Below are positions 13,901-22,746 of a stretch of DNA of 64,000 nucleotides, in pieces. The DNA comes from Romanomermis culicivorax (taxonomy: Eukaryota > Nematoda > Enoplea > Mermithida > Mermithidae), in NCBI GenBank assembly GCA_963922205.1, contig CAWUHX010000299.1, positions 343,219-407,218 on the forward strand, in the 5' to 3' direction. Each line of letters opens with the position of its first letter. The first letter of the stretch is position 1. Below the pieces are notes generated by a model. It was not told the DNA's origin. It worked only from the letters and a program-made list of their open reading frames with translations, and made no database searches. A program made the position numbers and the translations under genes.

Positions 13901-15707
13901 AAATGCTGAAAGTAAGTACGCATGCAGAATTTCGTACTGTATGTTAGGAATCGATTAACCGGCGACGGTAAACTGTGACTAAACTCGATAGCTCTTTTAA
14001 AAATAATTTCCGTCCAGTGCGAGAAATGTCAAAAAAAAAATATCGCACGGCTAAAAAATATTCGCTCTGCGCAGAAAGAGCTCATCAAATGACCAGTGCT
14101 GCGGCGCGATGGGTCGGATTTTGAGATCCAAAGCACAAATTGTATCACGATCTCAACTCCCACATTTTTTTCATTAAATGAGAGCCATGTTCAAAATTTG
14201 AAAACTCTTTCCTTTGCCTTCAATTCCGCCAAATTTCAATAGCCGCGTTTTTCCCCCGTAATACAGTATAGTGTGCGCGCGCGCGGTAATTGAACTAGCA
14301 ATGTATACTTTGTTTCATCTTTTTTTCGGTTACAAGCATTTCAAAAAAACAGACTATAGTTTCAACTACCTTCCTGATCTGGTGATCGACTGCATGATGA
14401 AGATCTAGTTTCAGAATAGCGATTCTCTCAGGATAACAATAATCCAGGAAGTTTATGACACGCTTTGAGAAATATTTATGTGCTTTGTCAACCTCAAGCT
14501 AATGATAGATTTAGTTGAAATTCTGATGACCATTTAGTCACTAGATTCAGATTACATTACGTTTTAGATGCATAAAATTTATGTAGAGTAGAAATAAAAC
14601 GGGTACTATAATCTTCCTTGAGATACATAATGCGGACACCACTCAAAACGCTAATGTATCATATGTATCAATCATTTTAACTTGCACACAAATAGCAGCT
14701 TTATAAGCTTCCTTGAGCAGAAACGTGTTTTTAAAAAATCTTCCCTATTTGGGAAAAAATTTGGGTGCTTTACAGTTTTCACAATTATTGAATGTGCATC
14801 TAAGCACACACATTTCATAAGTGTGTAAAGCACCTGTTTTTTCTGCCCTGCACTCCTTTGTGCCAACAGTGGCAAAAAAAGGTTGATTTCTAAATGAGGT
14901 TTTTGGTTTTCTAGTTTATTGACGGCATTATAATGCCGATAGAAAATATCAGCACATTGCTCAGGTCCCAGCATTATTGAATTTTTGTTCGGAAAAAAAC
15001 CTGAAACATTCTGTAAAAATAACCTGGTAAAGTGAGAGGATTACATTTGAAAAAAAACCGATGGACACCTTGTTTCATGCGTTTTGTCAGGATGTTATGT
15101 GCAGATGTTGCATTACATACTGGTTATATGCTGTGTTATGTCGTCTATTATGCATGAACTTACACAGAGTTGTTGTCATTCAACCAAACTTGTAATAATG
15201 GAATTACGCATCGTTTTTAGATATTCTAAAGTATGTAAAGTAGTGAATCATCTATTACATGAAAATGGCGTGGTGTATAATAATTATTGAAAAAAATGTA
15301 GGGTCGCAAAATCTGAGTTCCCCCAGGGCCGCTAAAACTCTAAGAACGGCCCTGACTGTAGCTATGCGAATTTTAATTTGTATATGAAATGAATGCTGTC
15401 ACTATACTCAGCATGTAAAACTACGCAAAATATCGCATTTTCAGACGGTAGGTATTAATTTTCAACTTATCATAGGTTGTCCAATTATTTTCATTTCTCC
15501 TAATAATTATCAATTAAACCCAAATTTTCTCTCAAGCTCGTTGCCGATCATCAAAAAACAGCAGACGCCGCACAAGCTAAAGTCAAACGGATTCGGAGCT
15601 TATCGTCGACCGTTTTGAAACGATTGAAACCAGACGTCGACGTCGAAGCCGGCTGTGAAACTGACGACTTTGATAAAATTATCGAAACTTTGGCTAAAGA
15701 TGAATGA
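1849..15707 (+). CDS. MORC2: MORC2-like chromatin ATPase (CW zinc finger and C-terminal half; 5' end outside window)
   Basis: MORC2 is a GHKL-ATPase nuclear protein acting in chromatin compaction and HUSH-linked silencing. Six exons fit in phase: 1849-1954, 2135-2228, 2484-2702, 3017-3418, 7088-7381 and 15537-15707 (stop TGA 15705-15707), about 428 residues. Exons 1-2 give the CW finger ([22 protein letters not shown] then Cys), followed by the Lys/Glu-rich helix of MORC2, an acidic Ser/Asp/Glu stretch in exon 4, and the C-terminal signature (LYYFLPP, then PEELI and CQAYESGL), ending in an acidic tail. Boundaries are GT-AG. The N-terminal ATPase and S5 domains must lie to the left. No exon for the chromo-like domain expected between exons 4 and 5 was found, and exons 4 and 5 join in phase without it. 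The end of exon 4 (3418 or 3412) is uncertain. Confidence 0.85.
4820..5690 (+). repeat. tandem array of about 100-bp units (8-9 copies)
   Basis: Each unit has GTTTTCGACCACGGGGAATT, then GATCACTTTACAC, then a GTGTAAAC phrase and CGTATTTTCGTGATTTTT. Units are clearly diverged. The same unit, followed by the same unique flank seen at 5700-5835, occurs inverted at about 42850-43235, so the array is part of a mobile family and not a local expansion. Confidence 0.8.
5837..6919. mobile_element. DNA transposon-like element with 200-bp near-identical inverted repeats
   Basis: 5837-6036 is repeated in reverse complement at 6720-6919 with only about two mismatches by eye. The ends read ACTAGTTTATTAG and CTAATAAACTAGT. 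A TA at both edges would fit a TA target duplication, but the palindromic end makes this uncertain. The 683-bp middle has no convincing transposase. A degraded relative of the arm lies at 40755-40905. Arm identity implies recent movement or gene conversion. Confidence 0.75.
7088..7381 (+). CDS. MORC2: MORC2-like exon: Ser/Thr linker and FLPP motif
   Basis: The acceptor GCTCCAG precedes 7088 and the donor GTATGC follows 7381; both ends are phase 0. The first half is a Ser/Thr/Asn-rich linker. The second half has a predicted coiled segment and the conserved block with LYYFLPPNW and TPEELISK that precedes the C-terminal coiled coil in MORC2. The next coding exon is 8.15 kb away because the intron is filled with transposons. 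Confidence 0.85.
7505..7746. mobile_element. TATAGTCTG-family MITE, diverged copy
   Basis: The left end GTAGCCTGTTTTTTT and right end AAAAACAGACTAT are inverted relatives of the termini at 13866-14358, 35000-35241 and 58902-62638, followed by the shared GCTTGTGA-type phrase. No coding sequence. Boundaries are approximate. Confidence 0.5.
8195..9206. mobile_element. hAT-like element, CAGAG termini, 8-bp target duplication
   Basis: The ends are CAGAGCACCCCATGGGG and CCTTGGGGACCTCTG, imperfect inverted repeats. It is flanked by perfect ATATTACA at 8187-8194 and 9207-9214. The flanks form one continuous relative of the repeat at 40340-40520, which lacks the insertion, so this is an interrupted site. 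The interior has no intact transposase. Same family as 35243-35414 and 34279-35931. Confidence 0.8.
9870..10130 (+). repeat. dispersed repeat R2 (CTTACAGGTATGG / AAAATTTTGGG family)
   Basis: Begins with ATACCTGTAAGAGGTCCGGC, then CAGTTGGGG, CCCAAAATTTTGGGG and a run of AAAAAAGTCGAAAAAATTT. An inverted copy lies at about 44930-45090, and partial copies at 17200-17328, 31883-32215, 39255-39460 and 40150-40185. No protein is encoded. Confidence 0.65.
10771..11635 (-). mobile_element. hAT element relic with transposase C-terminal remnant
   Basis: Ends TAGAGCACGGATTCTTAAG and the reverse complement of TACAGCACGGATTTTTAAG, flanked by GTTATAAC at 10763-10770 and 11636-11643. The 8-bp duplication and TAGAG start fit hAT. 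The interior encodes a transposase fragment on the - strand (see next entry) and, at 11230-11460, inverted runs of GTTAAAAAG. It is a deleted, non-autonomous copy. Confidence 0.85.
10936..11070 (-). pseudogene. hAT transposase C-terminal dimerisation domain fragment
   Basis: The frame read from 11070 down to the stop at 10936-10938 carries [20 protein letters not shown] and then [17 protein letters not shown], the family's hallmark: an ER.FS core, then D.RR..L and the helix with N. In hAT enzymes this helix bundle dimerises next to the last catalytic Glu. Upstream the frame is broken by a stop at 11071-11073, and frames over 11075-11180 look like fragments shifted by indels. Only the tail of the enzyme survives. 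Confidence 0.8.
11965..12162. mobile_element. 198-bp MITE, CACTG/GTAC termini, hAT-like
   Basis: Starts CACTGGGTTTTTTTGTAC and ends GTACAAAAAACTATG; GTTATAAC flanks both sides (11957-11964, 12163-12170). Because that octamer is part of the surrounding array the duplication alone is weak, but the same terminal sequence delimits 43658-44118 with an independent duplication. The inside carries a TTTGTACTGGTAC palindrome shared with that copy. Confidence 0.75.
12885..13215 (+). repeat. dispersed repeat R1, copy 2
   Basis: Opposite orientation to the copy at 190-600. It runs from GGTTGGGCGACTTTTTTGGGG through CATGGCGCGAAGCGCC and GTTCAAAAATTGACATTTTT to CCAATTACATGTATG. Translation of either strand gives only low-complexity shadows. 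Confidence 0.7.
13866..14358. mobile_element. TATAGTCTG-family MITE, full copy
   Basis: Termini TATAGTCTGCTTTTTTC and AAAAAAACAGACTATA form an inverted repeat extending into AATGCTTGTAAC / GTTACAAGCATT. It is non-coding and includes a CG-alternating stretch (GTGCGCGCGCGCG) near 14270. The interior is shared with both halves of the interrupted copy at 58902-62638. A TA duplication would make it mariner-like; not proven. Confidence 0.75.
15537..15707 (+). CDS. MORC2: MORC2-like last exon
   Basis: Acceptor CTCTCAAG precedes 15537. The exon reads in phase 0 from the preceding KK, encodes a basic helical stretch (KVKRIRSL) and an acidic end ([16 protein letters not shown]) closely matching the family C terminus, and stops at TGA 15705-15707. 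The 3' UTR presumably follows; no clean AATAAA was found in the next 200 bases. Confidence 0.85.
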   Translation, partial: LVADHQKTADAAQAKVKRIRSLSSTVLKRLKPDVDVEAGCETDDFDKIIETLAKDE

Positions 15708-16037
15708 AGGACAGTCATGAACGCTCTTATTATAATTTTACAAACTATGTTTAAGTTGTCATTCTTCGTGTACAATTTTGAATATTCATTTTTTGTCGGC
15801 AATTTTTATAATACCAATGTCATCGAATAATTTTTTACTTGAAATGTTTTAATGTCTGTCGTATCCGATTAATGTAGAATCGTGTACAGGAGCAAATTTA
15901 TGCATGCCATGTGACAGCGAGGTTGTGGCTGTCATTCATAATGCAAAAACCAGCGTTTCTGTTTATTGTATCCGCTATGTGAAAGTACTGTATACTGTAT
16001 TCAAGAGTGAAAAAATAGTCAAGTAATGAACTCCAAT

Positions 16038-17006
16038 CACTGTTTTTTTTCCCCCGGGCCTTTTCCCGTTCCCCAAATGGGGGAAGGAGTCAAAATTTTT
16101 TTCCGCATTTTCCCGAAGTCGTTTTTTTAGCTTAAAAATGCTCACAGACCCTTTATTTAGGTGTTTTTGAGTCTTTTCAAGCCTTCTGGTGTTTTCAGAC
16201 CCGTTAATTCATTAAAATTGAGGAAAAAATTGAAATTTTCGAGTTTCAATTTCTAATTTACAAGCATTGGAACAAACTTTCAAGCAAACTATCCAAAATC
16301 ATAATGATTTTGAATTACGTGAGAAATCGATGGTCAAGTCCTCTATGACGACAAGTGAGAACCCAAAAGGAATGCTAATCTTTCCGGCGCGAAGCGCCGG
16401 AAAAATTTTTTGGGTATTGATATTCTGCGACGCTGGAAAATCAATTTTCCAAACATTTATTTCAAGAATTAGATTTGAATTTTTTGTTCAAAAGTCGTAA
16501 TTTCTAGAATTTTACTCGAAAAATTTTAAAACCAGTATAATTTATTTGTAAACTCTCATACTTGGTCTACATGGTCAAAAATATATGAGTAAGCAGAGTG
16601 TAAATTTCCGAAAGATATTTCTATGAAGCGTTTGAATTGATTTTACGTTAGAAAAGAAACAATTGCATCAAAAAGCTTGGAGACTTGACGTATTGATCTT
16701 TCTCCAAAAGAAAAAATGCGAATCTTCATTAAATATCATGATAAAATATTGAAGATTACCAATGGAAACATGAGATAATACGTTCAAGATCTATTATGGA
16801 TTATATGATAAATGAAGGTAGACTTGCTAAAAGCCGCGCCTGAGCTAAGTAATGCATAATAATGATTATTAAAGTTATAATCGGCGCGAAGCGCCGGAAA
16901 ATTTTGAGATTATGACCTTCTAAAATGCACCTAAATGCATCTTTTCTGTATCCGATCCCCAAAATTTTTTTCCCCAAAAAGCACGATTTGGGGAAAAAAA
17001 ACAGTG
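16038..17006. mobile_element. hAT-like element, CACTGTTTTTTTTCCCC termini
   Basis: A 17-bp perfect terminal inverted repeat with ACTCCAAT duplicated at 16030-16037 and 17007-17014. It carries two copies of the palindrome CCGGCGCGAAGCGCCGG (16384-16400 and, one base shorter, 16882-16897). An inverted, truncated copy spans about 43236-44428 and a shorter one 45530-45775. No intact transposase; non-autonomous. Confidence 0.85.
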
Positions 17007-17328
17007 ACTCCAATCAGCTCAGCGTTTTTTTTTTGTTCACGGACATTTGTGCCAATGGCACAGAAAATTTTTTTCTACCAGAAACATTCTTAAAACTGCG
17101 GAAAGGTTTTAGGCCAAAACTTTGATAAAAATTAATTTAATCAAACCCTACGGGGCCCCGAGGTCTGGGGGGTTGTGCGGCGACTTTTTTGGGGCTGGGC
17201 ATACCTGTACTTGGGGGTGGACCCCCCCCCCCAACTTGGCCAACCAACCATATACCCAACCTCCCCCCACCCCCATACCTGTAAGACCTCCGACCAGTTG
17301 GGGGGGGGTAAATTCGAAATTTTGGGGG

Positions 17329-17945
17329 TGTTGTGCATATCTTTTCTTAAGAGGCGTAAGAAAAGATGGAGACTTCTGGTCAGAACTGACCTGTTAGAAC
17401 TACTCCCTTGGCTAAGCCTCGGTGATAGTGCAACAGTCCGGTTCCCCAGACCTACAACAACAAAGATTACTTAACCTCAAATGGGGGGCCTCACCAAAGA
17501 GCTCCGCAGTCTCCTAGCTGAGACAAGGAATCCCCTCAGGGATAGACTTACTTGAGTATAACCCTTAAAGGGTTTCCCAAGGCTTGCTGGCTGCAAGCTG
17601 GCGCCTGGGCCTTTGGCCCTCCGCCTTCGACGATCGGAATAGTCTAAATAAATAACGAATATATTAAACAATATTTCCGACGAAATATTCAAAGAATGTG
17701 GATTAACCACTATTAAATTTATGCAAATAAATAATAACACAGCTGGGGAATATTCTATGGACACCAGCAATATAACAAGAAATATATAAAAAGACGAATA
17801 TAGTGAAGAATGATTTTCACTATCACTTTCGGTCTTTCTTTGGCGCTCCACTTCTATGCAAAAATGTCTGCGCCGCTGGTCGTCCATTTCGTCAATTTGC
17901 ATGGTGATTTCCCCACGCCAATTGCCATCAACAGGGTGCCCAACA
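17329..17945 (-). repeat. 3' LTR of the giant retrotransposon
   Basis: 617 bp, about 22 substitutions from the other LTR by eye (roughly 3.6 percent), mostly C/T and G/A. On the - strand it opens TGTTGGGCACCC and closes TGCACAACA. It holds a TATA-like AT tract (TTTTTATATATTTC) at about 17781-17795. A 141-codon frame runs in the sense direction (17902-17477) with a hydrophobic stretch; the other LTR has it broken. Confidence 0.95.
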
Positions 17946-17958
17946 TCCCTTGCCCATC
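17946..17958 (-). other. polypurine tract candidate
   Basis: On the element's sense strand GATGGGCAAGGGA abuts the 3' LTR. This is the expected position for the plus-strand primer; one pyrimidine interrupts it. Confidence 0.5.
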
Positions 17959-18688
17959 GAAACCGACCTACGGGAGGTAGAAAAAAAACTTTCGGCCGGG
18001 TTACCCCGGCATTAAAAAGAATTAATCAAAAGAAAAAATCTACTGCTCCGGCTGACTCCTGTTTTTACAGTTTGTCTCACTCGGACTCCCGTTTCACAGT
18101 CTGTCCTAATCAGACTCCTGTGGTGGTCATTGGACACAACAAATACCAAGGACTTCGCGGCAATAGCTGGCAAGTGATGCCCATTTTGACCTCGGCCTTG
18201 ATGGAATAACCTCCCGTCCTAAGGAGTATGATGTTGATGATGGCGCCGAATTTGGTCAATTTCGGGTTTGGCTGCTCGGTCTGCATGCTGTGGCAAATTG
18301 TTGGCCGTGGGTCTAACCGCATGCAAATCGCTTTTCCGCGTCTCTATTTTTTCGAAATTAAAATCAAAATACGAGATTATATTTTACGATACAACAAAGA
18401 CGACGCGGGAATGTACGGATATCACAAAATAAAAATGTGCTAAAAATTGAGCATAAAATGTGGCCAAAAATTTGAAAATGTTTTTTACGGTTGCGTTTTG
18501 CGCCGGTTTTGTCAAAAAGAAAATTTTAGTTGGCCAGCAGCACCAAAATTTAAATAATATTTTTGGATTTTATAATTTTTTGATTTTTTTTGGATTTTTG
18601 TAATTTTATTAGTGATTTTGTATTTTATGAAATTAATAAAAATATGATTGCGAAAAGATGATTTTTCGGCCAAAATTCATGCGGCTGA
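17959..18688 (-). other. retrotransposon 3' untranslated region
   Basis: Lies between the stop of the RG-rich ORF (18689-18691) and the 3' LTR. The part nearest the ORF (18450-18650) is AT-rich; 17980-18330 is of average composition with CAGACTCCTG-like repeats. Short frames here show no family likeness. Confidence 0.6.
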
Positions 18689-19519
18689 TTACTGCTGCTG
18701 CCCGCCGCCTTGGTAACCTCCTCGAGGTCTTCCTCGATAGTATCCCCTCTGGCCGGGTTGGCCTCGGGTCTGACCTCCATCCTGGCCTTGGTTTTGACCT
18801 TGTTGGCTTCCGCCGTGTCTACCAAGCGGCTGAAAGTTCCCATTGTAGAACTGCACATCCGGGTCTTGGCCTTGGTGTTGCCAGGTTCCTCAGCCTCTGA
18901 AGGGTCCCTGAGGGCGCCCTCTGAAGCCTCCTCTGGCTTGACCTCGGTCATACCCCGATCTACCCCTGTATGGGGCCGGGTTTGAGAACATGTCGTCTCT
19001 CCCCTGCTGCCTTTGTGTTGGACCACTGCTAGTGGAGCTGCTGCGTTGAGGTTTTTGAGTCCGGAAAGTTGAATTAAGAGATTTGGATGATGTTGATTTT
19101 GATCGAGAAAGCGGACTTTTATAAGAAGTGCTAGCAGCCTCACTATACAACCTCTGGCTGGTCGCAGTAGACGATTGTTGTGTCGTCGGTGGCTGTTTCT
19201 TAGCCGGAGGGAGTCTAGGCACGTTAAACTTACTTGGGCTCTTGGCAGCTGTTTGCTGATATTTATCAGCTTGCGATCTGTCATCGCCTGGTGCCTTCCT
19301 CTTAACACCCATCTGGTTTAACCTCTGCGAGCCCATAAATATGTACTGGTTAAAAGCTGCAATGTAGACCTTGTCTACGCGGTTTCCCTGGGCCTCAACG
19401 ACTAGTTGTCTGTTCGGGAACAAACAGGCCTGGGCATACCACCTACCAATTGCCGTTGGCGTGATCGGCGCGAAGTCCAACTGTAAAAAGATCATTAAGG
19501 TCACGTACCTAATGGACAT
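18689..19519 (-). CDS. retrotransposon extra region: C-terminal basic, RG/RGG-rich segment (interrupted)
   Basis: The first ~110 residues are globular (hydrophobic, including GRWYAQACLFPN), followed by a basic Ser/Thr/Gln-rich linker with KRKAPGDDR and then RGRSGYDRGQARGGFRGRPQ. One in-frame TGA at about 18890 splits the RG-rich tail; the same frame resumes at once with more G/Q/R repeats (RGRPRGGYQGGG) and stops at 18689. Such tails usually bind RNA or recruit arginine methylation. The same frame continues upstream of 19519 through one TAG to about 19680. A 227-residue open frame overlapping it (19308-18625) is a shadow. Confidence 0.6.
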
Positions 19520-19676
19520 AAAGACGTCTGAAGCGTCGTAGTCCTGAAGCTATCTGGGAATAAGAACTAAAATAATCCACTCCCAAATTTCCTCAGGGAT
19601 GCATTCTCCATCGAACATAAATCCACCCTGCATTTCGAATTGTTGGCGATAATTTTCATGAATCTCGGCCATGGCA

Positions 19677-21206
19677 TCATTGACCATTCTGGCAGTCAAA
19701 GGCCAAATAATTGGCGACCTCTGGATTTTCGAATGAGATCCGCCGAATTAGGCGCCTTTTTTCTCGTTGCCACTCCCAATAATCAATCAGAGTTTCTGCC
19801 AATTGACCAGGAGTGACAAACTGCTGTGGCTCCCTTTCGGGTTTTTTAACCACCACATTCAGTTTGACCTTCTTGATCAACTTCTCCTCTGATTCAAAAT
19901 CAGACTTTACCAATACGCTTCCCGCAGGTTTGCTACTCCTTGTGGTATAGCTGGTGGGAACGGACTTGGATTTACCAGATGCCGTACTAACCTCTCCGCC
20001 AGTTTTCGATACCATTCGGGTCTGAGTGTAGGATGCAGTGGACGCTGTTGTCCTATCGGATTTCGTCTGGCCTTTGGAGGTCTTCGTTCGCATTTGACTC
20101 TTAGCAGTCTCCATCCTCGTTTGACTTTTTGTAGTCTCCATTTTCGACTTTTGGCTTGTCGAATATTCTGGGGTCGTCGTTTCCTCGGCCGTATCGTAAG
20201 TGTCATTTTCGGAACCAGTGGCAGCCGCTCCTTGTTGCTGCTGACCTTGAGCTGCAAGTCTGCGTGCTTTGGCCTTACCTAGCCTTTTCGTATGCCTTAC
20301 CTTCTCTCTGGCCAAGTGTCGGATAAATTTTTCCGACATGCCTTCAACTAACATCTGCTGAACTTTCTCTGGGGAATAAAATCCAGGGATTCCTTCCTCA
20401 GTTATTTTTCCCCTTTTCATCAGCTCTGTCGCTGCAATGGCTGAATATGAGCTGTCATCGGCTAGAGCCTGCTCCTTCAGCTTCCTTTGAAGTGCCCTCT
20501 GATGCAGGAATTCCTGCTGCGTCAGCCTTCTTTGTTCCTGTATTTTGGCCTGGAGGGCCTCATGCTTCGCTTGTTGATCATGATCCTTAGGATCCTTAGC
20601 TTTTATGGGTATCTCCTGGGATGCCTCTTGCATCTTTTCCAGTCTGATGTCGATTCCCGACATTTTAGTCACTGCTTCATCTATTTGAGTCTGGATCTTT
20701 TTCTCCTCAACAGCCTGTTTCTGAGTTTTGACCTCCATCGCATCTTTATTCTCTGATGTCTGGCCCTCAGACTCCAGAATCTCACCTTCTTCTTCTTCCT
20801 CTTCAACATCCTCTTCTGAACTAGACTCAGAGTCTGAATTTTGTATCTTCGGCAAAAGTTGCTTTACTTTAGCTGGCAAAACAGCTGGTGCCGGAGGTAC
20901 AGATTGCATGATGGTGACGACTTCTGGCTCAGGCTCGGCCAGCTGCTGTACCTGAGTAACCTGAGTCAGCTGTGCCACCTCTGGTTGGATTGGGGGCAGC
21001 ACCACGACTACAACTGCAGCTGCTTGCATGGCATCAGTGTCCAAAGCTGGTTGTTTCGCTTTGACCACCGGCGCTGATGCTTGCGGCTGGGCTTTAACTT
21101 GTCCCGACCCTCCGGCTTGCGCCGTTTGGGAAGTAGAGGGACGATTCACCGGTACTTTAGATATCAACTCACTGGCTGGGGTATAAGTTAGCTTATACCC
21201 AGGCAT
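19677..21206 (-). CDS. retrotransposon extra region: acidic and coiled-coil middle segment
   Basis: A 509-codon open frame. In order: a Pro/Ala/Gln/Val-rich N terminus, an acidic cluster (about residues 122-150) with [16 protein letters not shown], a Lys/Glu/Gln coiled coil (about 160-260), a basic patch with [16 protein letters not shown], Ser/Thr/Lys repeats of the form [13 protein letters not shown], and a Trp-containing end ([12 protein letters not shown]). No known family is recognised. It reads in the same frame as 21476-21273 apart from a TGA at about 21273, so it probably belongs to one long protein with the exonuclease part. Its end near 19677 is a frameshift into the 19519 segment. 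Confidence 0.55.
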   Translation of the reverse strand: MPGYKLTYTPASELISKVPVNRPSTSQTAQAGGSGQVKAQPQASAPVVKAKQPALDTDAMQAAAVVVVVLPPIQPEVAQLTQVTQVQQLAEPEPEVVTIMQSVPPAPAVLPAKVKQLLPKIQNSDSESSSEEDVEEEEEEGEILESEGQTSENKDAMEVKTQKQAVEEKKIQTQIDEAVTKMSGIDIRLEKMQEASQEIPIKAKDPKDHDQQAKHEALQAKIQEQRRLTQQEFLHQRALQRKLKEQALADDSSYSAIAATELMKRGKITEEGIPGFYSPEKVQQMLVEGMSEKFIRHLAREKVRHTKRLGKAKARRLAAQGQQQQGAAATGSENDTYDTAEETTTPEYSTSQKSKMETTKSQTRMETAKSQMRTKTSKGQTKSDRTTASTASYTQTRMVSKTGGEVSTASGKSKSVPTSYTTRSSKPAGSVLVKSDFESEEKLIKKVKLNVVVKKPEREPQQFVTPGQLAETLIDYWEWQREKRRLIRRISFENPEVANYLAFDCQNGQ

Positions 21207-21272
21207 TTCTGAAGCAATTTTTCTCTCCTGGAAGCTTTTGCTGACGAATTCCAGTCTGAGCTCGAGCGGGTT

Positions 21273-21476
21273 TCACGGTGTGTAAGTCATTGGATAATCG
21301 GTCAGCTGTGCGTCTTCCGTCATCAGATACCGCAATCCCGGTGTCAAAGTCTCGAAACCTACATAGTAAAAGGTTACATAATAGTAAGGATTCACCTTGT
21401 AAGCTTCGTCCTTTAATGACGATTTGTCCTCGCCGATTTGCAATATTTCTTCGGCTTCTCTAAATTGTGAATCCAA
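21273..21476 (-). CDS. retrotransposon extra region: short bridging segment
   Basis: 68 codons containing [20 protein letters not shown]. It starts where the exonuclease-bearing frame (to 21460) is lost by a single-base shift, near a run of A and G at about 21505, and ends at a TGA after which the same frame leads into the 509-codon segment. It is best seen as a linker in one original protein. Confidence 0.5.
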   Translation of the reverse strand: MDSQFREAEEILQIGEDKSSLKDEAYKVNPYYYVTFYYVGFETLTPGLRYLMTEDAQLTDYPMTYTP

Positions 21477-22746
21477 ACCGATTTTGCCAGGCGTATACCC
21501 CTTTTTTAGATGGAAAACGGGGTTCCGACAGTGGTAACGTCGCTGCTAATTCTAAATAATAGGCCAGGCGGTCGCCTGACTTCCAGGACATGCGTTTCAT
21601 CATCTCCTGGCCTTTAGTATAACTATTTAAAAAGTTATAATTTAGCAGTGCGCTAGTTTCATAGTCGCACTCGGCTCTTGCATGAGGCCATGCCAAGTGA
21701 TAGGCCAACGGCATGAACTTACAGATGAACTCCAACTCCGGAAAGTTTCGCTCATCCAACATGCCCGAAATTTTGGCCAAATTTGGCGTATAAAAATTGG
21801 TTTTATAGGCCTGCCTATGACCTTCTATACCCACTGGGTAGTAGTTATTAGCTGAAAACACTTCCTCTGGAATTTCATCGTGCTTCCCCGCCTGTTGCCA
21901 GTATAGCTTAGCGTTTTCGTACAGCGTCAAAGAAATCTTACCATCTAAATCCCAATAGGTTCCACCTGATTTGAGATTTTCCAGGATATCCTTTGCGATA
22001 TTAACCCAGTCTGGTATTTGAACATCCTGGATTTCGTCGGGATCGCTATCTTCAGTGTACCCATCGTCCTTCATTGGTTTACTATCTCTCGGGAGCAATG
22101 GATAAAAACCACTTGGTAATTGAACTTCCTGAGGACGGACGGGGTTACACTCCGTAGGTGTGGTATAATAACCTGTGTTATTTCCCTGCATTTGTACTGC
22201 CCAACGGTTGTACATTTCGCACTTCATCATATGGTACACCATATTAGGCTGTTCCTGATTGGTTTCCAATACTGGGGAGCCTAGCCCCATTTCTCTATTT
22301 ACATTGCCCGGTATCATTAGATATTGCTGATAAAAATGTAAGGCAACATTATTGATCTGTTTGGGATCAACCTTGTTATGGTCGAAAATCTGCATTTGCA
22401 TCAGCAGTTGATCGGCCATGCCATAGTGAATCGCGGCAAACATAACCAATAACGAATAATATGCGTCTAGAGGTGCGTACCTATGCTCTTCCGGCAATAT
22501 ACGTCTTTTGGCAAACCGATCACGGTTGGCCTTCAGTGAAAAATCATACTGATAGGGGCCCACGTCTATTAGATAAAATTCCGTGAACAGTCCCTTTAAC
22601 CGAAAGGTTTCGGGACAAATACCTGTTTGAAAACACTTTTTCTCCAGGTTAACCCCTACCATGGTTAAGGCGAAACAGTCTAAATCAAAGTAATGACCCT
22701 TGGTCTTCCTAAGATATTCCCTTAAGGGGCAGTTTTGTCCCTGTCC
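21460..22746 (-). CDS. retrotransposon extra region: DEDDy 3'-5' exonuclease-like domain, C-terminal half, and downstream domain
   Basis: The open frame runs from 22746 to 21460 (ATG at 22662 is internal). Near its start is [20 protein letters not shown], matching the FD..A.L......L segment of RNase D/EXD-type nucleases. About 45 residues later comes [20 protein letters not shown], the Exo III motif with Tyr-x3-Asp that defines the DEDDy class. Motifs I and II lie in the preceding frame (22788-23191). The remaining 290 residues (Trp/Tyr-rich, with [15 protein letters not shown] and [20 protein letters not shown]) match no family I know. In hosts such domains trim 3' ends of RNA or DNA; its role in a retrotransposon is unknown. 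Confidence 0.7.
   Translation of the reverse strand, partial: GQGQNCPLREYLRKTKGHYFDLDCFALTMVGVNLEKKCFQTGICPETFRLKGLFTEFYLIDVGPYQYDFSLKANRDRFAKRRILPEEHRYAPLDAYYSLLVMFAAIHYGMADQLLMQMQIFDHNKVDPKQINNVALHFYQQYLMIPGNVNREMGLGSPVLETNQEQPNMVYHMMKCEMYNRWAVQMQGNNTGYYTTPTECNPVRPQEVQLPSGFYPLLPRDSKPMKDDGYTEDSDPDEIQDVQIPDWVNIAKDILENLKSGGTYWDLDGKISLTLYENAKLYWQQAGKHDEIPEEVFSANNYYPVGIEGHRQAYKTNFYTPNLAKISGMLDERNFPELEFICKFMPLAYHLAWPHARAECDYETSALLNYNFLNSYTKGQEMMKRMSWKSGDRLAYYLELAATLPLSEPRFPSKKGVYAWQNRFGFTI

Larger units (their letters stand above)
7382..15536 (+). other. MORC2 intron, 8.2 kb, transposon-filled
   Basis: This is the gap between two in-phase MORC2 exons. It holds at least seven identifiable repeats (7505-7746, 8195-9206, 9870-10130, 10771-11635, 11965-12162, 12885-13215, 13866-14358). 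14360-15300 is AT-rich with no recognised feature. A pair of related GGGCCGCT motifs near 13345 and 15325 may bound another element, but no target duplication was found. Confidence 0.6.

Noticed and set aside
13305-15360. A possible transposon bounded by GGGCCGCT motifs near 13345 and 15325
   Set aside because: The ends are only loosely similar and no target duplication could be found, so it was not listed as an element.
18625-19308. 227-codon - strand open frame
   Set aside because: It overlaps the RG-rich frame in a different phase; the RG-rich frame has domain character and resumes after its stop, so this one is a shadow.
20487-20756. 89-codon hydrophobic + strand frame that could look like an envelope fusion or membrane segment
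   Set aside because: Antisense of the Gln/Glu/Lys coiled coil, which turns into Leu/Phe/Ser on the other strand; not on the element's coding strand.
18110-21077. Several + strand open frames across the retrotransposon
   Set aside because: Antisense to the element's coding strand, no family likeness, and lost at the same places where the sense frames break.
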